Source: Candidatus Magnetobacterium casense (GTDB lineage Bacteria > Nitrospirota > Thermodesulfovibrionia > Thermodesulfovibrionales > Magnetobacteriaceae). Taken from it: a stretch of DNA of 64,000 nt. Below are positions 26,590 to 34,933 of the stretch, piece by piece. The DNA lies in NCBI RefSeq assembly GCF_000714715.1, contig NZ_JMFO01000003.1:62001-126000 (forward strand), in the 5' to 3' direction. Under the pieces are notes generated by a model. The model had not been told where the DNA came from, ran no database searches, and saw only the letters and a list, made by a program, of their open reading frames with translations. Each line of letters opens with the position of its first letter. Within the stretch, counting starts at the first letter, position 1. Made by a program: the position numbers and the translations under genes.

Positions 26590-28291
26590 CTTCGCCCGAC
26601 TTCCTGAACTCCTCAACGAACCTCATCAGCACATCCATCTCCTCCGGTTTGAGGTCTATCTTTGGCATCACGCTGCGCTTGTAACCGAGCTTTTTGGCGG
26701 TGGTCACGGGGTCTGTCAGTTGTTCCCTTATGATTGACTCCGGTCTCTCCCGCACGATCTTTGAAAAGGCTGGTCCAAATGCCTCGCTTGTGGTGTGGTG
26801 GCAGCCCCAGCATTTTTCCATGTATAGTTCCCGGCCTAGCTGATATTTCTCATACCACCTTGATTTATGGACAAAGTTGTATTTTCCAACCGGGAGATTG
26901 GCCTTAAAGCTCTTGAGCTCCTTCAGGGTTGCGGAGTCGTACAGGACAAGATATCCGTCTTGTTCAAAGATGCTGATATAGGATATCTTGCCATCGCCGG
27001 AGAATTCCGTGTGTGTGGCTTTCTTTCCCTTTCTGGAGGTCAGATATTTCAGGGCGAGAGTCTTTTTATCGATGAGTGTGAGGGTATCAGTGCCGTTGTC
27101 CATCCAGAGGTATGGGGATGCCGGTGTGGTGCGGACAAAGAAGCCCTCCCCGCCGATATCAATGTTTTTGACAAAGCCCCAGTTGTACATCTTCCACAGG
27201 GATATGTATGGCTTAAGGATGTGCGGTGTGGCGAAGTAGAAGCTGCCCTTGTCGTACCAGAAAGAGGCAGAGGCCAAGTGTGGCATACTTTCGATCTTGT
27301 GTTCAAAGACGGTTTTCTTTGTCTTGAGGTCAATGACGACAAGCAGACTTTTCTCCCGTGAGCTGCCCACGATGTATCTCTCAAGGGGATCGATAAAGAA
27401 GTCCTCAAAGGACACTTCTGTCTTTATGTATTCGACGTTGAAGGTGGTGGTGTCTAACAGGCCTATTTGTGGTTTATCTTTTGTGGTGAATATTGCCTTA
27501 TCGCTGGAGTATTGTTCGTAGATGGCGCTTATTTTACCGACGTTTTCAATGGTTTTTACGGGTTTGAGAGTTGCGGTGTCGAGGATGAATATGTTTTGAG
27601 GGATGAGACATGCCGCCAGGACGTGCTTACCGTCGTTGGAGAGGCTTATGTTTCGGAGGTTGACGCAAGGCCGCACCCTTCCGACGTATCTCTCTTCGGT
27701 GAGGTTGTACTTGGCCACCCAGCCGTCTCGCGATGGCAGAAAGAACATTGTCCCTTTTGTATCGAATTTACCCCCGCCGTGGACGTTTCCAAACTTGAAG
27801 GAGTCTACCATTCGGTCGCCCGTCATTATCCATACGCTGTCATTGCCCCGCTCCACTACGGCGGTTATATCCTTGATATTATGAATACGCTTGAAACTCT
27901 CTATCCGCACGGGATTTACTTCTTGCAGGGTGATGCTTTTTTCGATGTCTTGTGTTGTCCATTTTACGGTTACCGGTTTTCTGATATAGGATATTATGGC
28001 TTTTACTTCGTCGTCATTCATATCGGGCCAGGACGGCATCTGAGTTGCCGGCAGACCTTTTCTTATAATTGAGGTGAGTCGTTCATCGGAGTATCTGGTG
28101 AGCAATTGCGGCAACAGTGGGGAGGCCGTAACGCCGAGTCTGTCCGTGCCGTGGCAGGTGCTACAATATTTCTCGTAGGTATCTGCCTTTGGGGTATCCG
28201 ACTTTGGCTGATCACCTTCCCCGCCACCGAAGGACAGGGAAGGGAGCAGCATCAGGAGCACAACGACAATTGCTTTTGCAGCCTTTGCCAT
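26573..28291 (-). CDS. NirN-like cytochrome cd1 protein with two haem c domains
   Basis: 572 residues. Signal peptide, then a cytochrome c domain with CSTCH at 43-47, then a d1-type eight-bladed propeller (VNLRNISLSNDGKHVLAAC and similar), then a second cytochrome c domain with CWGCH at 494-498 and a likely axial Met in SVMPKID near 542. NirN converts the late precursor (dihydro-d1) to haem d1 and has normally a single N-terminal haem c, so the C-terminal haem domain is extra. Catalytic nitrite reductase histidines are not evident. Located between nirS and nirJ. Confidence 0.88.
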   Translation of the reverse strand: MAKAAKAIVVVLLMLLPSLSFGGGEGDQPKSDTPKADTYEKYCSTCHGTDRLGVTASPLLPQLLTRYSDERLTSIIRKGLPATQMPSWPDMNDDEVKAIISYIRKPVTVKWTTQDIEKSITLQEVNPVRIESFKRIHNIKDITAVVERGNDSVWIMTGDRMVDSFKFGNVHGGGKFDTKGTMFFLPSRDGWVAKYNLTEERYVGRVRPCVNLRNISLSNDGKHVLAACLIPQNIFILDTATLKPVKTIENVGKISAIYEQYSSDKAIFTTKDKPQIGLLDTTTFNVEYIKTEVSFEDFFIDPLERYIVGSSREKSLLVVIDLKTKKTVFEHKIESMPHLASASFWYDKGSFYFATPHILKPYISLWKMYNWGFVKNIDIGGEGFFVRTTPASPYLWMDNGTDTLTLIDKKTLALKYLTSRKGKKATHTEFSGDGKISYISIFEQDGYLVLYDSATLKELKSFKANLPVGKYNFVHKSRWYEKYQLGRELYMEKCWGCHHTTSEAFGPAFSKIVRERPESIIREQLTDPVTTAKKLGYKRSVMPKIDLKPEEMDVLMRFVEEFRKSGEDAQDN

Positions 28292-28336
28292 TTACCTTAG
28301 TTTGACGCCCTGTTAAGGGTCAAGTACGTCACAGTG

Positions 28337-29980
28337 TTAATATACGTCATGTGTGGTGTTGTATACGTTAAAGTGCCCGGTTGGGGTTCTTACCCAGTCG
28401 CCGGTGATTTCGCTTACCAGATTGAATGTCTTATCGTCATAGACGAGGATTGCGCTTGGCTCGGTCTTTTTACCCCAGGCGGCGATCCATACCTCTTTGC
28501 CACTCTTGTCGAACTCGAAGTGGACGGCTCTTCCTTTGTGTTTTTCCGGCAGTTCGATAGTTTTTACGACCTCAAGTTTTTTCTTATCTATTGCAAAGAC
28601 TGACCTCTGCAGCTTTGGATCGGGATTTAATGGTCTATCCGCCCACATCCAGGTTGATGACGGGTGTGTTTTTACAAAGAGATTACCACCGCCTTCGCCG
28701 GGGAGTTTGATCTTTTTAACGACCTTCCAGGCGTGTTGTGGGTGTTTCTTGGGGTCGGTACCGATACATGCTATGGTGTTGTCTCCCAAGTGTCCTGTAC
28801 ACCATATAGGGCCATACTCTGGGTGTTCTATGTTAGCGCCTCTGCCGGGATGGGGTTTAATGCCTGTCTCAACGAGTGCAACCATTTTACCCTCTACCGT
28901 ATCAACGATAGCCACCTTGTTTCTCATATTGGCCGCAACGAGGAAGTATCTCTTGGAGCTGTCCCAGCCTCCGTCATGCAGAAATCTTTCGGTCTCTATC
29001 ATGGATACCTTCATGTTGCGCAGATCGGAGTAGTTGACCAACCATGTCTGTCCTGTCTCTTTTACGTTGACAACCCATATTGGATCATATGGAGCGGCGA
29101 CGATAGAGGCAACTCTTGCTTCTCTGAGGAACTCGTTTGTGTCATATGTGTAACTGCTGGTAGATACCACTTTCATTGGTTCGAGGGTTTCACCGTTGAG
29201 GACTACCAGACTGGAGGGCCAGTAGCATCCAACAATGGCGAGCTTATCGATGAAGTCACCTTCCTTGCCCTTGTACTTACTGGTCTCTATTGATCTTGCG
29301 TCATAACAGGTCTTGACCTCGGCTACTTTATCGGGGGTCTTGAGCCACAGGTCTATGAGTGTTACCTTGCCGTCTCTTCCTATTGAGTAGAAGAATCTGC
29401 CCGAAGCCGATGACCTTAGTATGTGTACGGCAAATCCCGTGTCTACGATAGAGACGAGCTTCTTTGTATCACCGTCAATAATGGCAACCTTTCCGGTATC
29501 CCTGAGGACGACTCCCATAAAATTCTGCCAATTAAGTGAATGCTCAGGCTTACTTGGTCTGCTGGCAGGCTGCAGGGTTACTTTCAGGGACTTCTTCATT
29601 TGGTCCAGCGTCATTTCGGGTGGTGATGGTGGCTCGTGCTGGATATATCTTGCTACGAGGTCTATATCGGCTGCCGACATAACGCCCTGTTTGCCCCAAT
29701 CCGGCATTCCACCGGGCAGACCGCCGTCCATAATGATCTTAAGATTTTCCGTGCCTATCGCCAGAGTCTTGTCCGGGGTAAGGGCAGACCCTGTAGCACC
29801 CTTCCTTAACATTCCATGACAACCAGCACATCTGTCAAAATAAATAACAGATGCCTTTGTCATCTCTTCGGCCGTGATTGGTGGTGCAGCTTGTTTTGGA
29901 GCCGTATCTGCCGCAAATGATATATTAAATATCATCATCTGCAGCAACACAAACACACTGACTAAAAGTTTTCGTACCAT
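28337..29980 (-). CDS. nirS: NirS, cytochrome cd1 nitrite reductase
   Basis: 547 residues. Periplasmic NO-forming nitrite reductase. Signal peptide, c-type haem site CAGCH at 51-55, d1 propeller with the proximal His in FAVHILRSSASGRFFYSIGRDG, and the two distal-pocket histidines in FLHDGGWDSS and GIKPHPGRGAN. Ends with the usual GHFNVYNT. Complete and apparently active. GGAAG precedes the ATG. A strong promoter and a hairpin-bearing leader lie upstream. It heads the run nirS-nirN-nirJ-nirF-decarboxylase-unknown. Confidence 0.96.
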   Translation of the reverse strand: MVRKLLVSVFVLLQMMIFNISFAADTAPKQAAPPITAEEMTKASVIYFDRCAGCHGMLRKGATGSALTPDKTLAIGTENLKIIMDGGLPGGMPDWGKQGVMSAADIDLVARYIQHEPPSPPEMTLDQMKKSLKVTLQPASRPSKPEHSLNWQNFMGVVLRDTGKVAIIDGDTKKLVSIVDTGFAVHILRSSASGRFFYSIGRDGKVTLIDLWLKTPDKVAEVKTCYDARSIETSKYKGKEGDFIDKLAIVGCYWPSSLVVLNGETLEPMKVVSTSSYTYDTNEFLREARVASIVAAPYDPIWVVNVKETGQTWLVNYSDLRNMKVSMIETERFLHDGGWDSSKRYFLVAANMRNKVAIVDTVEGKMVALVETGIKPHPGRGANIEHPEYGPIWCTGHLGDNTIACIGTDPKKHPQHAWKVVKKIKLPGEGGGNLFVKTHPSSTWMWADRPLNPDPKLQRSVFAIDKKKLEVVKTIELPEKHKGRAVHFEFDKSGKEVWIAAWGKKTEPSAILVYDDKTFNLVSEITGDWVRTPTGHFNVYNTTHDVY

Positions 29981-29990
29981 ACGCTCTTCC

Positions 29991-30035
29991 AGAGAATCCG
30001 GTTAATCTTCTGCGGAGATTAATCCCAATTCTCTG
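29991..30035 (-). promoter_or_regulatory. Hairpin in nirS leader
   Basis: Imperfect inverted repeat of 45 nt: arms AGAGAATTGGGATTAATCT and AGATTAACCGGATTCTCT pair with one bulge and an internal loop. It ends just before the GGAAG ribosome site of nirS, so it could control translation or mRNA stability. Confidence 0.5.
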
Positions 30036-30162
30036 TAATGACCTCCTTTAATAATAATTTAACCATCTAAAGATGGTGCCTTTTGCGCTTTCCTTCTTTG
30101 TACTTTCCTTGATTCGTTACCAACCTGGACAACTCTTGAAATGTAATCTTAGTCACTACGAA

Positions 30163-30192
30163 ATTATATACATATTAGCAATTTGTTGTCAA
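30163..30192 (-). promoter_or_regulatory. nirS promoter, sigma-70 type
   Basis: On the minus strand, perfect TTGACA (30192-30187) and perfect TATAAT (30168-30163) with an 18 bp spacer, immediately after the stop of the preceding radical SAM gene. The predicted leader is ~175 nt. No good FNR/DNR box is adjacent. Confidence 0.6.
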
Positions 30193-30196
30193 CTGC

Positions 30197-31474
30197 TTAG
30201 TCAGATTTTTTTTCGTGCATCCTGGAGTAGTCCTGGGATTTGATTTCATCGACAAATTGCGATGTTATAACGTCAATGCCTTTTTCTTTGGCCTTTTTTT
30301 CTATCAGTCCGATAATCATGTTTTTCATAAAAGCCGGAGTCCGTTTCATTCTTGCCTTTGCGGCATCATCCCAGGCAATTGACCCCTGGAAGTTGTCATT
30401 GAGTTCGACCTTGTCCTTGCCCGTGACCCTGTCTTTTCCTGCGGGTTCGTAGAGACATAGGGAGTCTTCTTCCATAAAGTCGCCGTACTGAGCCAATGCC
30501 CGTGCCCTGCACCCGCCACATATCTCCGTGTACTCACAGCGTCCGCACCTGCCCTTGTACTGACCGTCGCGCAGGAGGGTGAGCTTTTGGGAGTCCGTCC
30601 AGATATCCACGATGGAGCGGTCCTTGATGTTACCCAGGGTGTCTGGCATGTATGGGCACGCCGTGACGTTTCCCACGGGGTCTACCCGCATGTATAACCG
30701 TCCGGCAAGACAGCCCCTCGTCCCCTGCGGAATATGCACGTTGTCCTCGTGCAGTATCCTGTATATGTGTGGGGCACAACGCGCCCTGACCATGATTCTC
30801 TTTTCCGTGTCGGAGATGCCAGCGATCTTTCTCAGGACTGTTTCGTAGTTCTCCGTGGATATGAATTCTTTCCTGGCCCTGCCCGTACACACTAAAAAGA
30901 AAAAATTGACCGCCTTGGCTCCAAGCCTTATGGCCATCTCAATAAATTCCTCGATATCATTGTAGTTCCTGTCCGTTACCGTGACATCTACCTGTGTCTG
31001 TAGATCAACCTCTCTGCCAAACTTCAATGCGTCTGTCGATAAGTTCCACGCCCCGTAGTACAGGCGGAAGGAGTCGTGATAGGTAGGGGTAACCGAGTCT
31101 ATGCTGATGCCCAGCCCCTTGAGACCGGCAATCTTTAACCTCTTGAGGTTGTCCTTTGTCAGGAGCGTCCCGTTTGAGCCCATGACGGTGATAAATCCGT
31201 GGCCAGCGGAGTACTCCACAAGTTCATAGATGTCATCCCGCAGCATCGGCTCTCCACCGGTTAGTACCAACATGATATTGGGGTTTAACCGGTGCAGGTC
31301 ATCGATGACTCCTTTTGCTTGCTGCGTTGTCAGTTCACCTGCCGCCCTCTCCCTGGCATCCATGTAACAGTGCGGGCAGAAAAGGTTACACTGACTGGTC
31401 AGGTTCCATGACACGATGTAGGGCTTGTAGTCCTGTGATTTGTCTGTTGCGCCTATGTTATTTATATCTGCCAT
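30197..31474 (-). CDS. Radical SAM/SPASM protein with C-terminal PCP_red domain (AhbD/NirJ-like)
   Basis: About 425 residues from Met at 31474 (AAGGAG upstream); an earlier Met at 31513 lacks such a site. Radical SAM site CNLFCPHC, LTGGEPMLRDDIY, then SPASM-type cysteines CGRCEYTEICGGC. The last ~55 residues (AWDDAAKARMKRTPAFMKNMII...) match the PCP_red domain also found in dark protochlorophyllide reductase. Related proteins act in alternative haem or haem d1 synthesis; the exact reaction is not certain. Overlaps the Usp gene and precedes nirS, so it may add a tetrapyrrole step. Confidence 0.87.
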   Translation of the reverse strand: MADINNIGATDKSQDYKPYIVSWNLTSQCNLFCPHCYMDARERAAGELTTQQAKGVIDDLHRLNPNIMLVLTGGEPMLRDDIYELVEYSAGHGFITVMGSNGTLLTKDNLKRLKIAGLKGLGISIDSVTPTYHDSFRLYYGAWNLSTDALKFGREVDLQTQVDVTVTDRNYNDIEEFIEMAIRLGAKAVNFFFLVCTGRARKEFISTENYETVLRKIAGISDTEKRIMVRARCAPHIYRILHEDNVHIPQGTRGCLAGRLYMRVDPVGNVTACPYMPDTLGNIKDRSIVDIWTDSQKLTLLRDGQYKGRCGRCEYTEICGGCRARALAQYGDFMEEDSLCLYEPAGKDRVTGKDKVELNDNFQGSIAWDDAAKARMKRTPAFMKNMIIGLIEKKAKEKGIDVITSQFVDEIKSQDYSRMHEKKSD

Positions 31475-32535
31475 CCCTTGTTTTGCTCCTTCTGAGTAAT
31501 TAAGACATTGCATGGTGCGTATCTTAAGACATTCTCCGTCACCGAGCCAAGGTCAACCCCCTCGGCGTGATGTCTGCCCGTGCGTCCGATGAAAATCATA
31601 TCGGCATTGATCTCGGTGACATAGTCGCATATGCTCTTATATATGTATCCGGCAAAGACCTTCTTGACGACCCTGACCCCTGCCACCTGCGCATCTTCCG
31701 GCACAAGCCCCCAGCCCTCCGAAAATCGTGCACTGAGACTGTTGCCGTTAAAGACGTCCCGCTCGGCCTTGTCCAGGATCATGTAGCCGACCCTCTCAAG
31801 CCCCTTGTCTATGAACTCATCGTGTATCTTCTCCTGCTGCTGTGAGTTGAATGAAAATCCCTCGGCGTTTATAACCGAGTCCTTGAGTCTGTTAAAGAGG
31901 TCCTTGTGCAGGGAGGAGTCAAAGGCGTATACAAGATGCAGGTTGCCAGAGTACTTCTCCGCAAAGGCCTTTGCCGCCTTGAGGGCATTTATGGCACAGG
32001 CGCTACCGTCGAGGCAGACCACTATATTTGGCTCCTTTAACTGTGTCGGGCGCTTTACAACGAGGATGTCCCGGTCGTTGCTTCTGACAACCCGCATACA
32101 CACGCTGCCCACGAACCCCCGCTCCAAGGCGTTAAATCCGCTGGCCCCTATGACGACCAGTCCGTCGCCCTCCTGTTGTATCATTTCGTTTATGGCAATA
32201 AAGTTCTTTCCCTCAAGCACCTTTGGTCTGAAGGGCACCCCCGCTTTTTTAAAATCGTCCTCCAGAGGTCTCAGATACGACAGGGATATCTTTTCCATGC
32301 CCACCTTGATCAACTTGGCATGTACAGCGCGCTGATGTTGCAGTATCTCTTCCTTTTGATATTCCTGTGGCAGCGTAGGTTCCATTATCCTGAAGGCGCC
32401 GTCGTGCATCACCGAGTTAAACCCGTGTATGCCAACAACCTCGCATCCAAATGACCGTGCCAGTTGCAGTGTTACCTCTTCACAGGCACCGGATACCTCA
32501 CTGTTGTCGTGGCATAGTATTATCTTTTGCATCAT
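31462..32535 (-). CDS. Tandem universal stress protein
   Basis: 357 residues with two UspA domains. The first ends at VVIGASGFNALERGFVGSVCMRVVRSNDRDILVVK and the second at IFIGRTGRHHAEGVDLGSVTENVLRYAPCNVLITQ, both with the ATP-binding G-2x-G-9x-G(S/T) pattern. Members bind ATP and act in stress or low-oxygen survival. It overlaps the radical SAM gene by 13 bp and thus opens the haem d1/nitrite gene series, consistent with control under anaerobic conditions. Cytoplasmic. Confidence 0.9.
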   Translation of the reverse strand: MMQKIILCHDNSEVSGACEEVTLQLARSFGCEVVGIHGFNSVMHDGAFRIMEPTLPQEYQKEEILQHQRAVHAKLIKVGMEKISLSYLRPLEDDFKKAGVPFRPKVLEGKNFIAINEMIQQEGDGLVVIGASGFNALERGFVGSVCMRVVRSNDRDILVVKRPTQLKEPNIVVCLDGSACAINALKAAKAFAEKYSGNLHLVYAFDSSLHKDLFNRLKDSVINAEGFSFNSQQQEKIHDEFIDKGLERVGYMILDKAERDVFNGNSLSARFSEGWGLVPEDAQVAGVRVVKKVFAGYIYKSICDYVTEINADMIFIGRTGRHHAEGVDLGSVTENVLRYAPCNVLITQKEQNKGWQI

Positions 32536-32651
32536 ATAAGTTTCGTCTCACTCTCTCATCTATGTCTATTAAGTAGCCATGTAATTGTATTACAAACTGA
32601 GCAGTATTGTAAAGTGCTATTATCTCCACCAGGGCAATCGTACTTGACCGT

Positions 32652-32806
32652 AAGAAAAAAAAAGGGGAGCGGTTTCCGGCAGGGGTGCCTCACCCCCTCT
32701 GCCCTCCCCTCAGACCCCTCCCGCAAGGGGTGAGGCACCCCTGCCATAAAAGGGGACCAGTCCCCTTGACCCCATAATGCTTAATCCTGAGTTTATATAG
32801 AAACTT
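32652..32806. repeat. G-rich repeat family, full copy
   Basis: Inverted relative to the copy at 48606: AAAAAAAAAGGGGAGCGG at one side, GCAGGGGTGCCTCACCCC hairpin, CCCGCAAGGGG, ACCAGTCCCCTTGACCCCAT and TTAATCCTGAGTTTATATAGAA at the other. It fills most of the 308 bp gap between the Usp gene and rsmE. Long GC hairpins could act as terminators. Confidence 0.75.
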
Positions 32807-32843
32807 CCTTGCCGTAAAAAATCCCGTGATGATATGATATTGA

Positions 32844-33575
32844 ATGCCGTATATATTTGTAGACAGCCTCGTTGTCAGGGACGGACACGCACAGTTAGGC
32901 AGGGAGGTGTCACACTACATAGCGTCGGTGCTCAGGCACAGGGTGGCCGATGAACTGGAGTTGTTTGATGCGGGGGGCAGGTACTACAGGGCTACCATCA
33001 CTGCAATTGGCCGGGGAGGGGTAACGGTCAGGGCGGTACAGGAGGCGACCCCTCAGAGGGAGTCGCCCTTAGAGCTGGTGTTGTGCCAGGGACTCCTCAA
33101 GGGGGATAAGATGGACCTGGTGGTTGAGAAGTCCACGGAGCTTGGTGTCAGGAGGATAATCCCGGTTGCAACCCGGAGGGGACAGATGCACCATACCAGA
33201 AAACTCCAACGGTGGAAAAAGATAGCCATAGAGGCCGCAAGGCAATCGGGCAGGGTCGTTGTCCCCGATATTGCAGAGGTGATGGCCTTGTCGTCATTGC
33301 TGGGGCGGATATCCTCCGAAAAGAACGCCCCGGGGATTATGTTTTATGAGGGTGAGGGCACGCATACCCCGCGCGATTTGACCGGAACGCCCGGGCGGGT
33401 ATACGTCCTGGTTGGCAGTGAGGGCGGATTTACTACGGATGAGGTCTTACACGCGCAGGCCGCCGGTGTTTTGGTAGCGTCACTTGGCAGACGCATCCTG
33501 AGGGCTGAGACTGCGGCCATCGTGGGTGTAGCCCTTGTGCAGTTTCTGTATGGTGATCTGGGCATCCGGGGGTAA
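32844..33575 (+). CDS. rsmE: RsmE, 16S rRNA m3U1498 methyltransferase
   Basis: 243 residues, full length. SPOUT-fold enzyme: HYIASVLRHRVADELELFDAGG at the N-terminus (PUA-like), LCQGLLKGDKMDLVVEKSTELGV in the middle, and SAM-knot motif VLVGSEGGFTTDEV plus LGRRILRAETAAI at the end. Methylates N3 of U1498 of 16S rRNA. Only a repeat element lies upstream, with no clear ribosome site. Confidence 0.95.
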   Translation: MPYIFVDSLVVRDGHAQLGREVSHYIASVLRHRVADELELFDAGGRYYRATITAIGRGGVTVRAVQEATPQRESPLELVLCQGLLKGDKMDLVVEKSTELGVRRIIPVATRRGQMHHTRKLQRWKKIAIEAARQSGRVVVPDIAEVMALSSLLGRISSEKNAPGIMFYEGEGTHTPRDLTGTPGRVYVLVGSEGGFTTDEVLHAQAAGVLVASLGRRILRAETAAIVGVALVQFLYGDLGIRG

Positions 33576-33775
33576 GCCACAGCAATCAGAGCAGACACTA
33601 CAGTTTTAATTTTATTTTACCGACAAATATATTGTATGGTGAATGCAGTGGTACCGCAGACATATGGACACATTTTAATTCGGTGGCAGTGGGTGGACTG
33701 TTGTGCAAAAAAAGTGATATCATAGTGTATGAGTCTGGTATTGCATAGCAAGTTTTATATTTTAGGAGGATGTAA

Positions 33776-34195
33776 ATGAGGTTTAACAGTTCACGGTTTG
33801 GTGAGTTAGAAGTTGAGGATGGTAAGATTATAAGTTTCCCCCGCGGCTTGGCAGGCTTTGAGGGATTAACGAGGTACTGTCTGTTGTTTACCGATAAACC
33901 CGTAAAGTGGTTGCAGTCGGTGGATGACCCTGAGGTGGCCTTTACGCTGGTTGACCCCTTTGTGATATACAAGGACTATACCTTTACGGCCGTAGACGAG
34001 GTAGAGGAGTTTCTGCAGTGCAACAAGATTGAACAGTTATTGGTGTTGGTTGCAGCAACGATTGGTGAAAAAGAAATGTCGGTTAATTTTAGTTCTCCCA
34101 TTGTTATCAACACATCCAACATGAAGGCGGCACAGCTAATGATTGTAGATGACAGGGTGCCTTCTATGTTGGTTGTTCCAATTGCGGCAGAGTGA
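33776..34195 (+). CDS. fliW: FliW flagellar assembly factor
   Basis: 139 residues; AGGAGG 6 nt before the ATG. Typical FliW: RFGELEVEDGKIISFPRGLAGFEG, then WLQSVDDPEVAFTLVDPF and a C-terminal NTSNMKAAQLMI. FliW binds flagellin and CsrA, releasing CsrA's block on flagellin translation. csrA normally follows fliW; here the next gene is a SprA-like protein and no csrA is in the window. It implies a flagellated cell. Confidence 0.95.
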   Translation: MRFNSSRFGELEVEDGKIISFPRGLAGFEGLTRYCLLFTDKPVKWLQSVDDPEVAFTLVDPFVIYKDYTFTAVDEVEEFLQCNKIEQLLVLVAATIGEKEMSVNFSSPIVINTSNMKAAQLMIVDDRVPSMLVVPIAAE

Positions 34196-34234
34196 GCAAC
34201 CGGCAACTCATGATACTATAAGGAGGGACAACAC

Positions 34235-34885
34235 ATGGATGTATCAGCTACAGGCATACAGCAGGGTTTGTACCCAACCTATGGGTTATCAGGCAGCACA
34301 AGGGCATCAGGCAATGGCTCCAATGCTCAGGAAGCGGATGGCGTTAACAGGCAGGGTGGTGTAAACACCGGCACGGATGGTAAAGCCGGCGGCGTCACGG
34401 CAAACAATGCCAAGACAACACCACAAACCAACGCAGACAAGGCAAAAGAGCGTGAGATACAGATACAGGTACAAAAGCTAAAGCAGCGCGAACAGGCAGT
34501 CAAGGCCCACGAACAGGCGCATGCGTCCGTTGGTGGGCAGTACACCGGCGCTCCAACGTATGAGTATACGAGGGGGCCTGATGGCAAAAACTATATAAGC
34601 GGCGGCGAAGTACCAATTGACGTATCGAAGGAAAAAGAGCCTGATGCTACAATCAGAAAGATGCGGCAGGTTAGGGCGGCGGCCCTTGCCCCCGCAGACC
34701 CCTCTCCGCAGGACCAGGCAATTGCCGCCAAGGCAACCAACATAGAGAGCAAGGCTCAACAGGAATTGATTACCAAGCAGTTTGACCAGAGGCAGAAGCA
34801 GATGGAATCCTACATGATGTTCCAGGGGATTGGAAACTCGGAGGCAAAACAAGATGTAGGCTCTAATGTCTCAATTTACGCATGA
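34235..34885 (+). CDS. SprA-related putative metalloprotease (CJM1_0395 family)
   Basis: 216 residues. The first ~80 are low-complexity, rich in Gly, Asn and Thr. A basic coiled segment follows, then the conserved VKAHEQAHASVGG with the zinc-type HExxH-like HEQAH, GAPTYEYTRGPDGKNYISGGEVPIDVS, and a charged helical tail. This matches the SprA-related family of putative metalloproteases. No signal peptide. AAGGAGG lies before the ATG. It follows fliW by 39 bp, so co-expression with flagellar genes is plausible; activity has not been shown in the family to my knowledge. Confidence 0.8.
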   Translation: MDVSATGIQQGLYPTYGLSGSTRASGNGSNAQEADGVNRQGGVNTGTDGKAGGVTANNAKTTPQTNADKAKEREIQIQVQKLKQREQAVKAHEQAHASVGGQYTGAPTYEYTRGPDGKNYISGGEVPIDVSKEKEPDATIRKMRQVRAAALAPADPSPQDQAIAAKATNIESKAQQELITKQFDQRQKQMESYMMFQGIGNSEAKQDVGSNVSIYA

Positions 34886-34933
34886 ATAGTTTAGGCAACC
34901 CCCTTACTCAGAGTGCGTCACTGTCTCGCTCTT

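Noticed and set aside
30100-30125. FNR/DNR-type box near nirS (TTGATTCGTTACCAA)
   Set aside because: Only the left half matches TTGAT-N4-ATCAA; too weak to call.
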